A DNA stretch of 64,000 nucleotides from Bacteroidota bacterium (GTDB lineage: Bacteria; Bacteroidota; Bacteroidia; JABEUT01), in contig JABDCA010000003.1 in the NCBI GenBank assembly GCA_013288345.1, positions 62,001 through 126,000 on the forward strand, given 5' to 3'. Both the position numbers and the translations under genes were made by a program. Positions 28,861 through 38,308 of the stretch are shown here, one piece after another. Under the pieces are notes generated by a model. That model was not told the DNA's origin. It saw nothing but the letters and a program-made list of their open reading frames with translations, and made no database searches. Numbering within the stretch: the first letter of the stretch is position 1; the number at the start of each line of letters is the position of its first letter.

Positions 28861-29643
28861 CTAAATTTTTTGGGTCTTTATGCTACTGATTTTATCGACA
28901 GGGATAATTTGTGTTTGCTGTAATTCAGTATTGAAAAGGTAGACAAAGCTTTGCGACTTGCCTAAGAAATAAATTTTAGGTGATGTTGTTATTACATCGT
29001 TTTCCAAATAAATCGTAGTTAGCGATTTAGCGGAATTTTCCTTTGTGTATCTTATTTCATACCAAGATAAACTAACTGTAAATAATACAAACATTAAAAT
29101 AGGGAGTATTGGCATTGTGTTTTTTTCAGACCCCTTCATATAAAGTACTATACATAAAAATAAAAACTGTGTTATTGCGAAAATTGCAAAATATAACAAC
29201 CACATTTTATTGAAAAAGATAAATAATATTGAAAAAATAGCCACTACAAAAAAACTACCCAATAGTAGCCAGCCTTTTTGGTGAGTAAATGTATGTCCTA
29301 CAGCATCTGATATGGATTCCAAGACTGGTTCGGTTGCTTTAACTTCATTGGCTGTCGGTATAGCCTGATGTGGAGCGGAAGGACTGGAAATCTTTTTTCT
29401 TTGGTTCTTTTCTAGTAATGCAAAAACTATTGCAAAAACAACTTGATGGCATACAAAAATAAGACAACATAATATAATTATATTTAGGTCATTAAAAAAT
29501 GACAAAAGAATTTCAGAGAAATTCAAATAATCAATAATATGAATTCCCCAATATCCATAATAAATGGATAATTTGAGTAATCCATTAAAGATTAGAAATG
29601 CTGTAATAAGTGGTGATAGTTCTACTATTTTTTTTAGTGTCAT
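28861..29643 (-). CDS. Hypothetical polytopic membrane protein
   Basis: 260 aa, about five hydrophobic segments. Confidence 0.65.
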   Translation of the reverse strand: MTLKKIVELSPLITAFLIFNGLLKLSIYYGYWGIHIIDYLNFSEILLSFFNDLNIIILCCLIFVCHQVVFAIVFALLEKNQRKKISSPSAPHQAIPTANEVKATEPVLESISDAVGHTFTHQKGWLLLGSFFVVAIFSILFIFFNKMWLLYFAIFAITQFLFLCIVLYMKGSEKNTMPILPILMFVLFTVSLSWYEIRYTKENSAKSLTTIYLENDVITTSPKIYFLGKSQSFVYLFNTELQQTQIIPVDKISSIKTQKI

Positions 29644-30118
29644 AAAACAAAGTTAATCAAACTTATACAGACCTATACCCACATCTAACATTACTCCGAT
29701 TATCCACAAAGTTAAAGTCAGGGCAAACAGCCGAACCTGTCAACCGGCTTTTGCGGCATAAATTATTGCAATTCCTCCCTTGTTATTCCTTTGCTGAACC
29801 GGAACAGGCAAAAATTGACTGCTTTTCAATAGCAACATTTGCCTGATTCGGAAATACTTCAGCGCCGGAACGTATTTAAAATATACTACTCATTCATCAT
29901 ATACTGGATCTTTCAGTACCAGTCCTCTCTTCATTTCATAGAATATTTTAAATCCGCCCAAAAGGCAGGGGTAACAATGGATTTTCTCGCCATAAGTTAT
30001 TCCACAATCCGGTTTCCCGGATAACAGCCATGAAATCCGGTGACAGAACCGCCCTGCCTTTGTTGTTTGCGGATAACCGTAGTACTGCATACACGCAGTT
30101 TGCATAAACCAAAAACCT

Positions 30119-30541
30119 ATGAAACAGTTCACGTTAAAAACCTACAGTAGCTCGACTGCAAATGAGCAAAACTGCTTTTACATCCTTAATAAAGGGCTAA
30201 ATAGTGGTCAACCACATCCTAAGCCATTCTGCAATAGTTTCACCTTCATTGCAGATAATGAAGTAGAAAGAGATATTTTCTACTGGATAACCTTTGCAGC
30301 CTGGCAGGGTAGGCTTTTCTATCCGTACCATAAAGGCTCTGTTATTCCTTTTATAACTATAATGGACACCACTGAGGTAATAAAGAATGCAAGCAAGAAT
30401 TGCATAGCAAATCCTGAAAGAATTACCAATTTAGTTCAGACCTTTGGCTCATTGAACAATCTTGAAATGAAATATGAGAACCTAACTAAACTTACTAAGC
30501 TGGCAAAACGTGCCGCCGCTTTAAATTTCATTAAAGCCTAG
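30119..30541 (+). CDS. Hypothetical protein, possibly DUF6943-like
   Basis: 140 aa; 'MKQFTLKTYSSSTANEQNCFYILNKGLNSGQPHPKPFCNSFTFI'. Confidence 0.55.
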   Translation: MKQFTLKTYSSSTANEQNCFYILNKGLNSGQPHPKPFCNSFTFIADNEVERDIFYWITFAAWQGRLFYPYHKGSVIPFITIMDTTEVIKNASKNCIANPERITNLVQTFGSLNNLEMKYENLTKLTKLAKRAAALNFIKA

Positions 30542-30545
30542 TTAG

Positions 30546-30575
30546 AAAAGGCCTCGTAGAAATACGGGGCTTTTA
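30546..30575 (+). terminator. Rho-independent terminator
   Basis: AAAAGGCCTCGTAGAAATACGGGGCTTTTA just after the stop at 30541. Confidence 0.75.
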
Positions 30576-30592
30576 TACTTACAGTAAACTTT

Positions 30593-31501
30593 CTATTCCC
30601 TACTTATTTTCTTGCCGATTAAATTTAACAGGCTTACAGCAAGTGCAAAAGCTACTTGTGCATCCTCCTTCTGTGCCTCAGGTAAAGGCTTAAGTTTATT
30701 ATTTCTGTCTTTCTCATGTATATACTTAGAGAAAAAATTAAAGAGTTTTTGAATTGCAGAAAGAAAATCATTGATTCCTTCGTCATTGTGTTTGTCTTTT
30801 TTAAATGCTTTTCTTAATCCTGCTTCAAATGTTTTATGCCCTGCTTTCCCGTCTCCAATTTTTAGGCCCTCATAAAATTGTCTTGCTGCAAGCATTACAT
30901 CATCCCATTCACCTTCTCTTATTGCATCTTCCATTTCAGTCAATCTCATGTACAATCTGTCATATAATTTTACCCAGGCAGGTTTAACATTATGCTTATT
31001 CGGAATTTGTACCTCCAGTAAAAGAAAATTTCCAATACCCAATGCAGGTGCATAATCCCTTAACCAAACTTCTTGGTTTATAACGATACGCTCACTTTCT
31101 CTTCTTATGATTGTTTGAATTGTCTTATCTGAAGGAAGATATTGATGTTTTACTATGAAATCAAATAGAAAACGAACAGCTTTTTGATGATCTTTCTCTC
31201 TCAATGTATTAATATGGTCAATAGCTAAAGGAGTAAGAATGCTCGTTAATTTTACATCATATTCTCCTTTAAAATTATTTCCTTCATTAAGCGGCTCCTG
31301 GGGTTTAATCGTAAACGTGTGGTTATAGCCTACCTCGTATTCACTCATGTAGGCACAGGTTTTTCCATCAGCAGTATTTATTTTACCTGAAATAGAAATT
31401 GGCATTTCAAACCATGCATAATGTTGAATGCGAATGGTCACTTCCAATGTAGGAACTAACGTCTTGGTGCTTACCTTAATATCATTAACCTTTACTTCCA
31501 T
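30593..31501 (-). CDS. Hypothetical cargo protein with helical C-terminal region
   Basis: Start MEVKVNDIKVS near 31501 preferred over the ORF-track start 31588; C-term 'FNFFSKYIHEKDRNNKLKPLPEAQKEDAQVAFALAVSLLNLIGKKI'. Confidence 0.6.
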   Translation of the reverse strand: MEVKVNDIKVSTKTLVPTLEVTIRIQHYAWFEMPISISGKINTADGKTCAYMSEYEVGYNHTFTIKPQEPLNEGNNFKGEYDVKLTSILTPLAIDHINTLREKDHQKAVRFLFDFIVKHQYLPSDKTIQTIIRRESERIVINQEVWLRDYAPALGIGNFLLLEVQIPNKHNVKPAWVKLYDRLYMRLTEMEDAIREGEWDDVMLAARQFYEGLKIGDGKAGHKTFEAGLRKAFKKDKHNDEGINDFLSAIQKLFNFFSKYIHEKDRNNKLKPLPEAQKEDAQVAFALAVSLLNLIGKKISRE

Positions 31502-31643
31502 AGATAATAGCCTCACTTGCAAAACTAAAAATAAGAAAATTTGAAATATATGGCTATTTTTGATTTTATAACCAATATATGAAAGCATTTAGGATAAAGT
31601 AGAAATATCAACATATCAGCGTTAGCTTCTCTTGTAATCGAAA

Positions 31644-31732
31644 ACTTGGACATTTTCAATACAGACAGTGATAAGCATAACGTTCACGCAAAGCGTGGGC
31701 GTTATCTTATTTGTCTGTAGGTGCGTCCAAGT
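31644..31732. other. Extended nested inverted repeat (structured intergenic hairpin)
   Basis: ACTTGGAC(31644)/GTCCAAGT(31725) outer arms, ACAGAC/GTCTGT, ATAAG/CTTAT, ATAACG..CACGC aaa GCGTG..CGTTAT centre at about 31691. Confidence 0.7.
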
Positions 31733-31802
31733 ACCTCGGTTACGGTAGGGTAAATGTCCCACGCTGTTTTTTTATATTAACTCCACTTCGGGATATTTTG
31801 GA

Positions 31803-32559
31803 AATAACATCAAAATACATCATGGCTAAATTTTTAGAAACAACAGGTATTTCTTACCATCTTCAGCAACTTATTAATAAAGCAAATGAAAAATTAGTTT
31901 TAATAAGCCCATACTTAAAAATAAATGAGCATATAAAGCAATCTCTTGAAGACAAAAACAGGTTGAAAATTGACATCAGGGTTGTTTACGGAAAAAATGA
32001 ACTGCAGCCCGAAGAAAATAATTGGCTAAAATCAATGACAAGTATTCGTTCAAGTTTTTGTAAGGATTTACACGCCAAATGTTACCTGAATGAAAATGAA
32101 GCCATTATCACTTCTATGAATTTGTATGAGTTTTCACAAGTACATAATAATGAGATGGGTATTTACATTGAAAAAAGTAATGACCCTGTATTATATCAAG
32201 ACATTTATAATGAAGCACACAGGTTAATTAGAATTAGTGATGAAATAATTGTTTCTGTTGAAAAAGCACCAGTTAAAGACAATAAAACCAACATAACTAA
32301 ACAGGCAGTAAAAGTTGAATCTAAAAATGGCAAGCAAACAGGCTATTGTATAAGAACCGGAGTAGAAATTCCATTCAATATTGAAAAGCCAATGAGTTAT
32401 GAGGCATTCAAATCTTGGAATAAACATGCTGATAAAGACTATCCTGAGAAATTTTGCCATTTTTCCGGTGAACCATCAAACGGAGAAAATAGCGTAAACA
32501 AGCCGATACTTCATAAGTACTGGAAGAAAGCCAAAGAAATTCATGGAATAGGACTATAA
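31803..32559 (+). CDS. Phospholipase D-like domain nuclease with C-terminal zinc-knuckle-like motif
   Basis: 'DLHAKCYLNENEAIITSMNLYEFS' (HxK..N HKD-like); C-term 'GYCIRTGVEIPF...KFCHFSGEPS'; start at MAKFLETTG preferred since 31711 lies in the hairpin. Confidence 0.75.
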
Positions 32560-32859
32560 ACGGGGTCGTGTAACATTTAAGTTTTTGTATTTAGGGTTTA
32601 TTTCCATTGCTTGAAATACCTCGCCCCTTTTAAAGAAAACTCGACTATTAATCCTATGATATGGCAACTTACCCAGCTTCATCCATTGGGTAACCGTTAC
32701 CATTGAAATCGAAAAAAGCTTTGCTATATCTTTACGTTTTAGCAAAGTATCATCTTCTTGTTTTGGCTTTGGGGCTTTAGATAAAGCATTTGTAATACAT
32801 TCCTCTATAAGTTGCTTTAGTTCATCTACATAAAGTGTAACAATTAGTCTGTTTTCCAT
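32554..32859 (-). CDS. Helix-turn-helix / excisionase-like DNA-binding protein
   Basis: 'LLKRKDIAKLFSISMVTVTQWMKLGKLPYHRINSRVFFKRGEV'. Confidence 0.85.
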   Translation of the reverse strand: MENRLIVTLYVDELKQLIEECITNALSKAPKPKQEDDTLLKRKDIAKLFSISMVTVTQWMKLGKLPYHRINSRVFFKRGEVFQAMEINPKYKNLNVTRPRL

Positions 32860-32953
32860 TTGAAAAGGTATTGGTTAAATAATTCTTCAAAATTCGTAAT
32901 TTGTTATTGCGTTTAATTGAACGAGTAGTGGGTACAGTAGCTGCTTTAAATAA

Positions 32954-32983
32954 AAGGCCTGTAAGCTAATGCTTACAGGCCCT
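32954..32983 (-). terminator. Rho-independent terminator downstream of integrase
   Basis: GGCCTGTAAGC taat GCTTACAGGCC, minus-strand tail TTTTATTT. Confidence 0.8.
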
Positions 32984-33005
32984 TAAATCATTACTAAGGG
33001 TAACG

Positions 33006-34161
33006 TTACGATGCTATCGAATATAAAAAACTGTCCGTAATAACTCTCATGGCGTTTAACCCCTTTTTTATATCCTTTTCATCTATTCCAATATAACGTA
33101 AGGTAATATCTGTGCTTGTATGCCCCAATATCTTACTAATAGTATAAAGAGGTACCTCTTTGTTGTAAAGTATAGTTGCACAACTCCGCCTCATGGTATG
33201 AGTACCAACATGCTTTTCAATCCCTGCTATTTTACACCATTTATTCAAATGACTTCTTACAGTATCATCATTTCCTATTGAGGTGAAAATCTTTCCTTTA
33301 CGCTCTTTACCATTACCTATCCAATCGATTAACCCTTTAGTTATGAATGAAGGTAATACTTTATCTGTCTTTTCTTGCTGTAATACTATCTTATATACTT
33401 CACCTTCTAATACTATTTGTTCCCAAGTCATATCTCTTATATCGCCCCAACGTTGCCCGCAAGCAAACTGTAACATTAAAGCTTTGCAGGTTTCAGGAGC
33501 ATTAGGATATGGAGTCCCTTGTAGCCTCTTTATCTCTTCCTCAGTAAAAGTAATCGGGGCTTTAACTGACCTACCGATTGGTGGTATTTCATAAAACGAA
33601 TATGCCAGGCTAGATATTAGGCCTTTCCTTTGTGCCCTGTTAGCATACCTCATTACACAACTCATATGCAGGTTGGCTGTGGTCTTTCCTATAGTCTTAC
33701 TGACTTTCTTGCTATTATGGTTAGGAGCCTTATTTAGTAACCACTCTCTAAACGAAATCAAGAAGGCTTCACTTATCTTGTTAAACGATAAGTCATTACA
33801 ACCTGCAAACTCGTGAAGCTTACTTAATGCCACATTAGGGTTTCGGCGGCTTCTCACATTATCTATCCTACTAATTTGCTCTTTAAAAAAGTCCGTAAAG
33901 CTTAGGGCACTTGTTTTAGGGGCATGGAATATATACCCCGTACATTTACCAAGCGCATGTGTTTTAGTTAGAATATCTAAAGCCTCATTGCCCGTTAAAA
34001 AGAGGTTCAAAAATTCAAGGTGCCGTTTTTGCGTTGATTTTTCATAGGCTTCAATATACAATGATTCAGGATTATTTCCATTTTTTCGGCTTTTAAGCGC
34101 AATACTGCCAAATTCATTTTTATGGCGGTATATTTCTGAGTTTACTATCTTATTTTTCATA
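33006..34161 (-). CDS. Site-specific tyrosine recombinase/integrase
   Basis: 'FACGQRWGDIRDMTW', 'HTMRRSCATILYNKEVPLYTISKILGHTSTDITLRYIGI'; start at MKNKIVNSEIY near 34161 preferred over 34220. Confidence 0.93.
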
Positions 34162-34400
34162 TGAAATATTGTTAATAAATATTTGATAATACAAAGGTCG
34201 TTGCTATAGAGTGGTGTCAAGAGTTAGTCGCAAGAATAAGCAAAAACCTGTAAAAAGATAGAAATAAGAAAAAGTGATAATAGGTCGGTTAATATGGCTG
34301 CAATGCAGAACTGTAAAGGCTCAGGAACGAATCGACAAGAAAACTTATTGCGTATTGTTTCCGAATAGGCATTCTCCGCTGCAATCCCTAACGCGAGAAC

Positions 34401-34440
34401 CAATTACAAATTAGGAATTACAAATTAGGAATTAAAAATG
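34401..34440. repeat. 7-nt periodic repeat CAATTAC AAATTAG GAATTAC AAATTAG GAATTAA
   Basis: Exact 7-nt steps. Confidence 0.85.
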
Positions 34441-34458
34441 GAGATAATGTCTCCAAAA

Positions 34459-34565
34459 CGTGAGGTGGAAAGATGCACCATAGGAATGAACACATAGATG
34501 CACAGGATTATTCATAACTCGTTTATTTGCTATTGAACTCATGCTGGCTACGCCGATGTGCCAAA
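34459..34565. repeat. ~110-bp dispersed repeat, copy 2
   Basis: Similar to 11688-11796. Confidence 0.75.
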
Positions 34566-34597
34566 TGAACGGAATACTGTATTAAATGGTTAAAGGA

Positions 34598-36556
34598 TTA
34601 CTTCGAGATGAGTAATTTCTTGAAAATGCTCTCACCCTTATCGGAGGTGATTTGCACAAAGTAGAAACCGGTAGAGAGAGAAGAAGTATTGATGCTGTTA
34701 CCCGAGAAGTGAGCATCTTCATAAAGCACACGGCCATCTTCACCAATTATGCGAATGGTAGCGTTGTGTAATTCGGCAGAAAAATAAACCTCGTTCTTGG
34801 CAGGGTTAGGATACAAAGTAATATCTGTCTTTGGCTCCTCCATGTTATTTACAGATGCCGGCCCGGTAGGCGAACCCAGCAGCGGGCGTACCATCATACT
34901 ACCCGGATAGGTGCTTGTGCTCCAGGTGCGCAAAAGGTCTACACTATAAAATATTTGCTTTTGGTGGTTGTCGTTAAACTCAAAGCCCACGTTCATCGAA
35001 TCGCCTTGTATAAGTTCCCAGCCTACATATATTTTTCCTGCGCCTATGGCTTGCGGTTTCTTAAACTTGTAGGTAGTAAATAATAGGTTGTTGCCATCGT
35101 TGGCATAAATAGGGTTGCGTAACGAATCATCTACATATATGGTGTCGCCCGGTGCGCCACCCTTATCGTTCCATAGTATCAGCTTAAAGGTATAGCTGTG
35201 TGCATTTATAAAAACATAGTCGAAATATATTTGCATACCAAAAATGGTATCGGCATTGTTTAAGTCAAATTGGTATGCAGTAAACGAAGGCACATTCGGA
35301 ATTGGATTAACATAGTATGCGTATTCAGGTATACCGTTATCGTAGGCATAGTAGTTATTGAATATCGCATCGTAACGCAAGGTGTCGTTCCAAAAGTCGA
35401 AATCGGCTGTACGTTGCAGTATATGAGTAATGTTATAGGTAGCAGGGGCGCTTAGCGTTGCCGGAAAACTACCGGTTGCCAGTGCCGGGTCCGCTTGCAA
35501 AGGGCTATTATCATAACCTATATCAACGTATGGGTCAACGTTAACGGCACCGCTTGAATAGGCGAAAGTTCCGTTGATGTTATAGTTGTAGGTTACGTTA
35601 ATAATATTAGATGAGTTAGGCGGATTAATAGCGCTCGAATTATTGTTCCTTATAAATATGGGCATACCTGTACTTCGCAAATCGCTTTGTTTGTATTGCT
35701 CCCAGGGCTCTGCCTGGTAATTGGTAAGTATTTGCGGTGCATTGTAAACAAACGATATTTCGCCCTGCACTGTATCCTGGTAGTTGCGGCCTGCTGCTAG
35801 GTAAACTTCATCAATACTCCAGTGGTCGGCGCCGGCACACGATGCATAAGCCATGAACCTGAACTGGAAACCATCGCGCATAAAGCTGGTATCGGCAAGG
35901 CTGTTAAAAGGTATCATTACCAAATGGAACACGGTGTCGGTATCGGCAACAGGCTGGTAACCCAGTCGCCACCATACGGTGTGCCATGCTGTATCTCCGT
36001 TGGCATGAAACTGCAATTTTAAGGTGTCCGAACTTATCGGAGTATAGTTCAATACGCTCCTGCCTTTGGCATCGGTACCAAAATAAGTGCCTGCCTGGTA
36101 ATAAAAACTCAGGTAAATAGAATCGCCTAAGCCATAGTGTTGGCCTATAAATCCTCTCCTCCAGGTTATTGGTTTCGAGGTTAAAAAATCGCCTGTATCG
36201 GACTTATAAGGCGATATACCCGGGTGGTAAGGCATACCCAAAGAGTTAAGCCCATCGAAGGTAGCTACGCCCAACGTACGCGGGCAAACGGGCATATCGA
36301 AGTTTACAAATACGTTATTATCTATCCACAGGCTTGTATCGGGGTATGGGCCGGGTTTCGAAAAGCCATCTAAAAAGGGTATGGTATCCATACTAAAGGC
36401 CTGGGCACGCTTATTGCTTTTGTTTTGCTGTTGCAAGGCTGCGGCATTAGCTACAATAGGGTTACGGTGCAGGGGCACAATATGGTCGTGGTGGTCTTGC
36501 GCTGCAAGGCCCAATGATGCAAAAAGAAAAAATGCTACGTATGCTGTTTTGTACAT
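34598..36556 (-). CDS. Secreted T9SS type A sorting-domain protein
   Basis: 'DITLYPNPAKNEVYFSAELHNATIRIIGEDGRVLYEDAHFSGNSINTSSLSTGFYFVQITSDKGESIFKKLLISK'. Confidence 0.88.
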   Translation of the reverse strand: MYKTAYVAFFLFASLGLAAQDHHDHIVPLHRNPIVANAAALQQQNKSNKRAQAFSMDTIPFLDGFSKPGPYPDTSLWIDNNVFVNFDMPVCPRTLGVATFDGLNSLGMPYHPGISPYKSDTGDFLTSKPITWRRGFIGQHYGLGDSIYLSFYYQAGTYFGTDAKGRSVLNYTPISSDTLKLQFHANGDTAWHTVWWRLGYQPVADTDTVFHLVMIPFNSLADTSFMRDGFQFRFMAYASCAGADHWSIDEVYLAAGRNYQDTVQGEISFVYNAPQILTNYQAEPWEQYKQSDLRSTGMPIFIRNNNSSAINPPNSSNIINVTYNYNINGTFAYSSGAVNVDPYVDIGYDNSPLQADPALATGSFPATLSAPATYNITHILQRTADFDFWNDTLRYDAIFNNYYAYDNGIPEYAYYVNPIPNVPSFTAYQFDLNNADTIFGMQIYFDYVFINAHSYTFKLILWNDKGGAPGDTIYVDDSLRNPIYANDGNNLLFTTYKFKKPQAIGAGKIYVGWELIQGDSMNVGFEFNDNHQKQIFYSVDLLRTWSTSTYPGSMMVRPLLGSPTGPASVNNMEEPKTDITLYPNPAKNEVYFSAELHNATIRIIGEDGRVLYEDAHFSGNSINTSSLSTGFYFVQITSDKGESIFKKLLISK

Positions 36557-36694
36557 ATACTATATGTATGCTGCGAAGATAACGGAAAAAATGGCGTATT
36601 ATTTTGTGAAGAGAATAAAAACAAAGCCCCTACTGTTTTCACCAATTCCCTAAAAAACCTATTTTTATAATCCAATTATTAAATATCGGGTAAC

Positions 36695-37150
36695 ATGAAA
36701 ACAGTAAAAACATTAATTCTTTTAGTAGCATTCGGGCTGTTTACAAGCCATGCTATAGGTGGTAGCTATGCAATGGGTGGCGATCCGCTTGAACAATGGG
36801 AACATAATAACCCCGATGCTTCGAAAGCGCTGGGTGAATGGGTTAGAGGCCATAAAGAAGCTGCTAAATATATATTTCAGTGGGATGCCGATCATCCTGA
36901 GCGTTCGCAGGAACTGGTTAACTGGGCGGTAGCTAACAAATCAGAGCATTTAGGTAAGTTTCACCGTCAGCATAAGGACTGGCCTGAACTGGATGAAATA
37001 GAAAGACACCACAAACCGGCAATGGAAGACTTTTTGAAATGGTGCCGCGACTATTCTGATGCTGCACGTGCTTTAATGGAACACCCGGGCGGATTAAGCT
37101 GGGCCAGCGAACACCTGTGGAAGGAATCGAAACGTATGGAGAAAGAGTAA
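36695..37150 (+). CDS. Hypothetical secreted protein
   Basis: Signal peptide; Trp/His-rich 'WEHNNPDASKALGEWVRGHKEAAKYIFQWDADHPERSQELVNW' repeats. Confidence 0.65.
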   Translation: MKTVKTLILLVAFGLFTSHAIGGSYAMGGDPLEQWEHNNPDASKALGEWVRGHKEAAKYIFQWDADHPERSQELVNWAVANKSEHLGKFHRQHKDWPELDEIERHHKPAMEDFLKWCRDYSDAARALMEHPGGLSWASEHLWKESKRMEKE

Positions 37151-37161
37151 ACGGAATATGT

Positions 37162-37209
37162 TTCGACAAGCTCAACACGACTACTATATGTCAGTCTGAG
37201 CTTGTCGAA
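37162..37209. repeat. TTCGACAAGCTC ... GAGCTTGTCGAA dispersed foldback repeat
   Basis: 12-bp perfect arms; related units at 11817, 42823-42884 and 48620. Confidence 0.85.
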
Positions 37210-37275
37210 GACTTTTCATATTAAAGAACAGGTATAGGCCATGCTTATACCTGTTTTTTCATGCCTTATTTTTAA

Positions 37276-38286
37276 TTGTCGCGCATTACAAATGTATTTA
37301 CTAAATTTGGGCTATCTAAATCATATAGACTGAAACTATCACTACCATTCGTTTTAATTTTATTGTTGTTCGGTTGTGGTGCACCCCATACCAGACAGGT
37401 AGATAGTACTATACCTAACCCTGCTCCGTACGTAACCCCGGCGGGTGATAAAATCATTTTTCTGGATGACTATTATACCGGCTACCTGAAAGCTGTACGC
37501 CTGAATTTTAAAAAGAACGATAGCCTGCTCGATGCAAGAGCATTTGCCCCTATACACAAGCGCTATTTTTTAAAAAGTGGTAACTCGGTCGATAGGAACC
37601 CCAATACTTCGTTTACCATACACGATACCACCGGCCTGGATGATATTATTGCGGGCATAGAAACCAATAAAGCACAAATAGAAAGGTTGATCACTTCTGA
37701 GTTAGCCGACTGCAGGGGATATTTGAAGAACGATAGCCTTACCTTTTACATAAGCCCATCGAGCCAGGATATGAAGAAAATATTAAAAGGCTTAGGTGGA
37801 GTTAGCAGTTGGGCCATAAGTAAAAAGAATATTATTATCATGATCGATCCTCGCATTAGCACCTGGAGCGAAATGTTGCAGTATAATATAGCCCACGATT
37901 ATAGCCATACCTTTTGTTGGGATAAAATGAACCTGGGTGCCCTGCTGGCCATGAACCTGCTCGACCGTGTTGTGGCCGAAGGCAAAGCCGATGCTTTTGC
38001 TCATTTGCTTTACCCCGATGTAAAATGCCCATGGGATACTGCCCTCTCAGCAGAAGAAACACAATACCAGTGGAGCCGCATAAAAATGGAAATGCGCAGC
38101 GAAGAATATTACCAGATACAGGGCATTATGTTTGGCTCAGATAATTACCCGGCATGGACAGGCTATAACGTAGGTTATGAAATTGTGCAATCGGCTTTAA
38201 AGAACAACCCTGCCCTTACTCCCGAGCAATGGACCAACCAAAGCCCGGCATGGATACTGGATGCAAGCGACTATAAAGCTAAATAG
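37276..38286 (+). CDS. Lipoprotein, DUF2268-like putative zinc protease
   Basis: Lipobox 'LLLFGCG'; 'YNIAHDYSHTFCWDKMNLGALLAMNLLDRVVAEGKADAFAHLLYP' (HDxxH). Start uncertain (TTG used). Confidence 0.65.
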   Translation: MSRITNVFTKFGLSKSYRLKLSLPFVLILLLFGCGAPHTRQVDSTIPNPAPYVTPAGDKIIFLDDYYTGYLKAVRLNFKKNDSLLDARAFAPIHKRYFLKSGNSVDRNPNTSFTIHDTTGLDDIIAGIETNKAQIERLITSELADCRGYLKNDSLTFYISPSSQDMKKILKGLGGVSSWAISKKNIIIMIDPRISTWSEMLQYNIAHDYSHTFCWDKMNLGALLAMNLLDRVVAEGKADAFAHLLYPDVKCPWDTALSAEETQYQWSRIKMEMRSEEYYQIQGIMFGSDNYPAWTGYNVGYEIVQSALKNNPALTPEQWTNQSPAWILDASDYKAK

Positions 38287-38308
38287 CAGAACATTTTAAC
38301 CACTACAT

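Larger units (their letters stand above)
25436..34233. mobile_element. Integrative element bounded by a 15-bp direct repeat (AAGAGTTAGTCGCAA)
   Basis: Perfect 15-bp repeat 25436-25450 / 34219-34233; the right repeat abuts a tyrosine integrase gene; HTH gene next to integrase; cargo of unrelated hypotheticals. Confidence 0.8.

Noticed and set aside
29839-30132. ORFs 29839-30024 (+) and 29890-30132 (-)
   Set aside because: Overlap each other antisense, short, no start context or recognisable domain
31644-31732. Integron attC site
   Set aside because: Outer arms do not match the RYYYAAC/GTTRRRY core sites, and the linked integrase is not recognisably IntI
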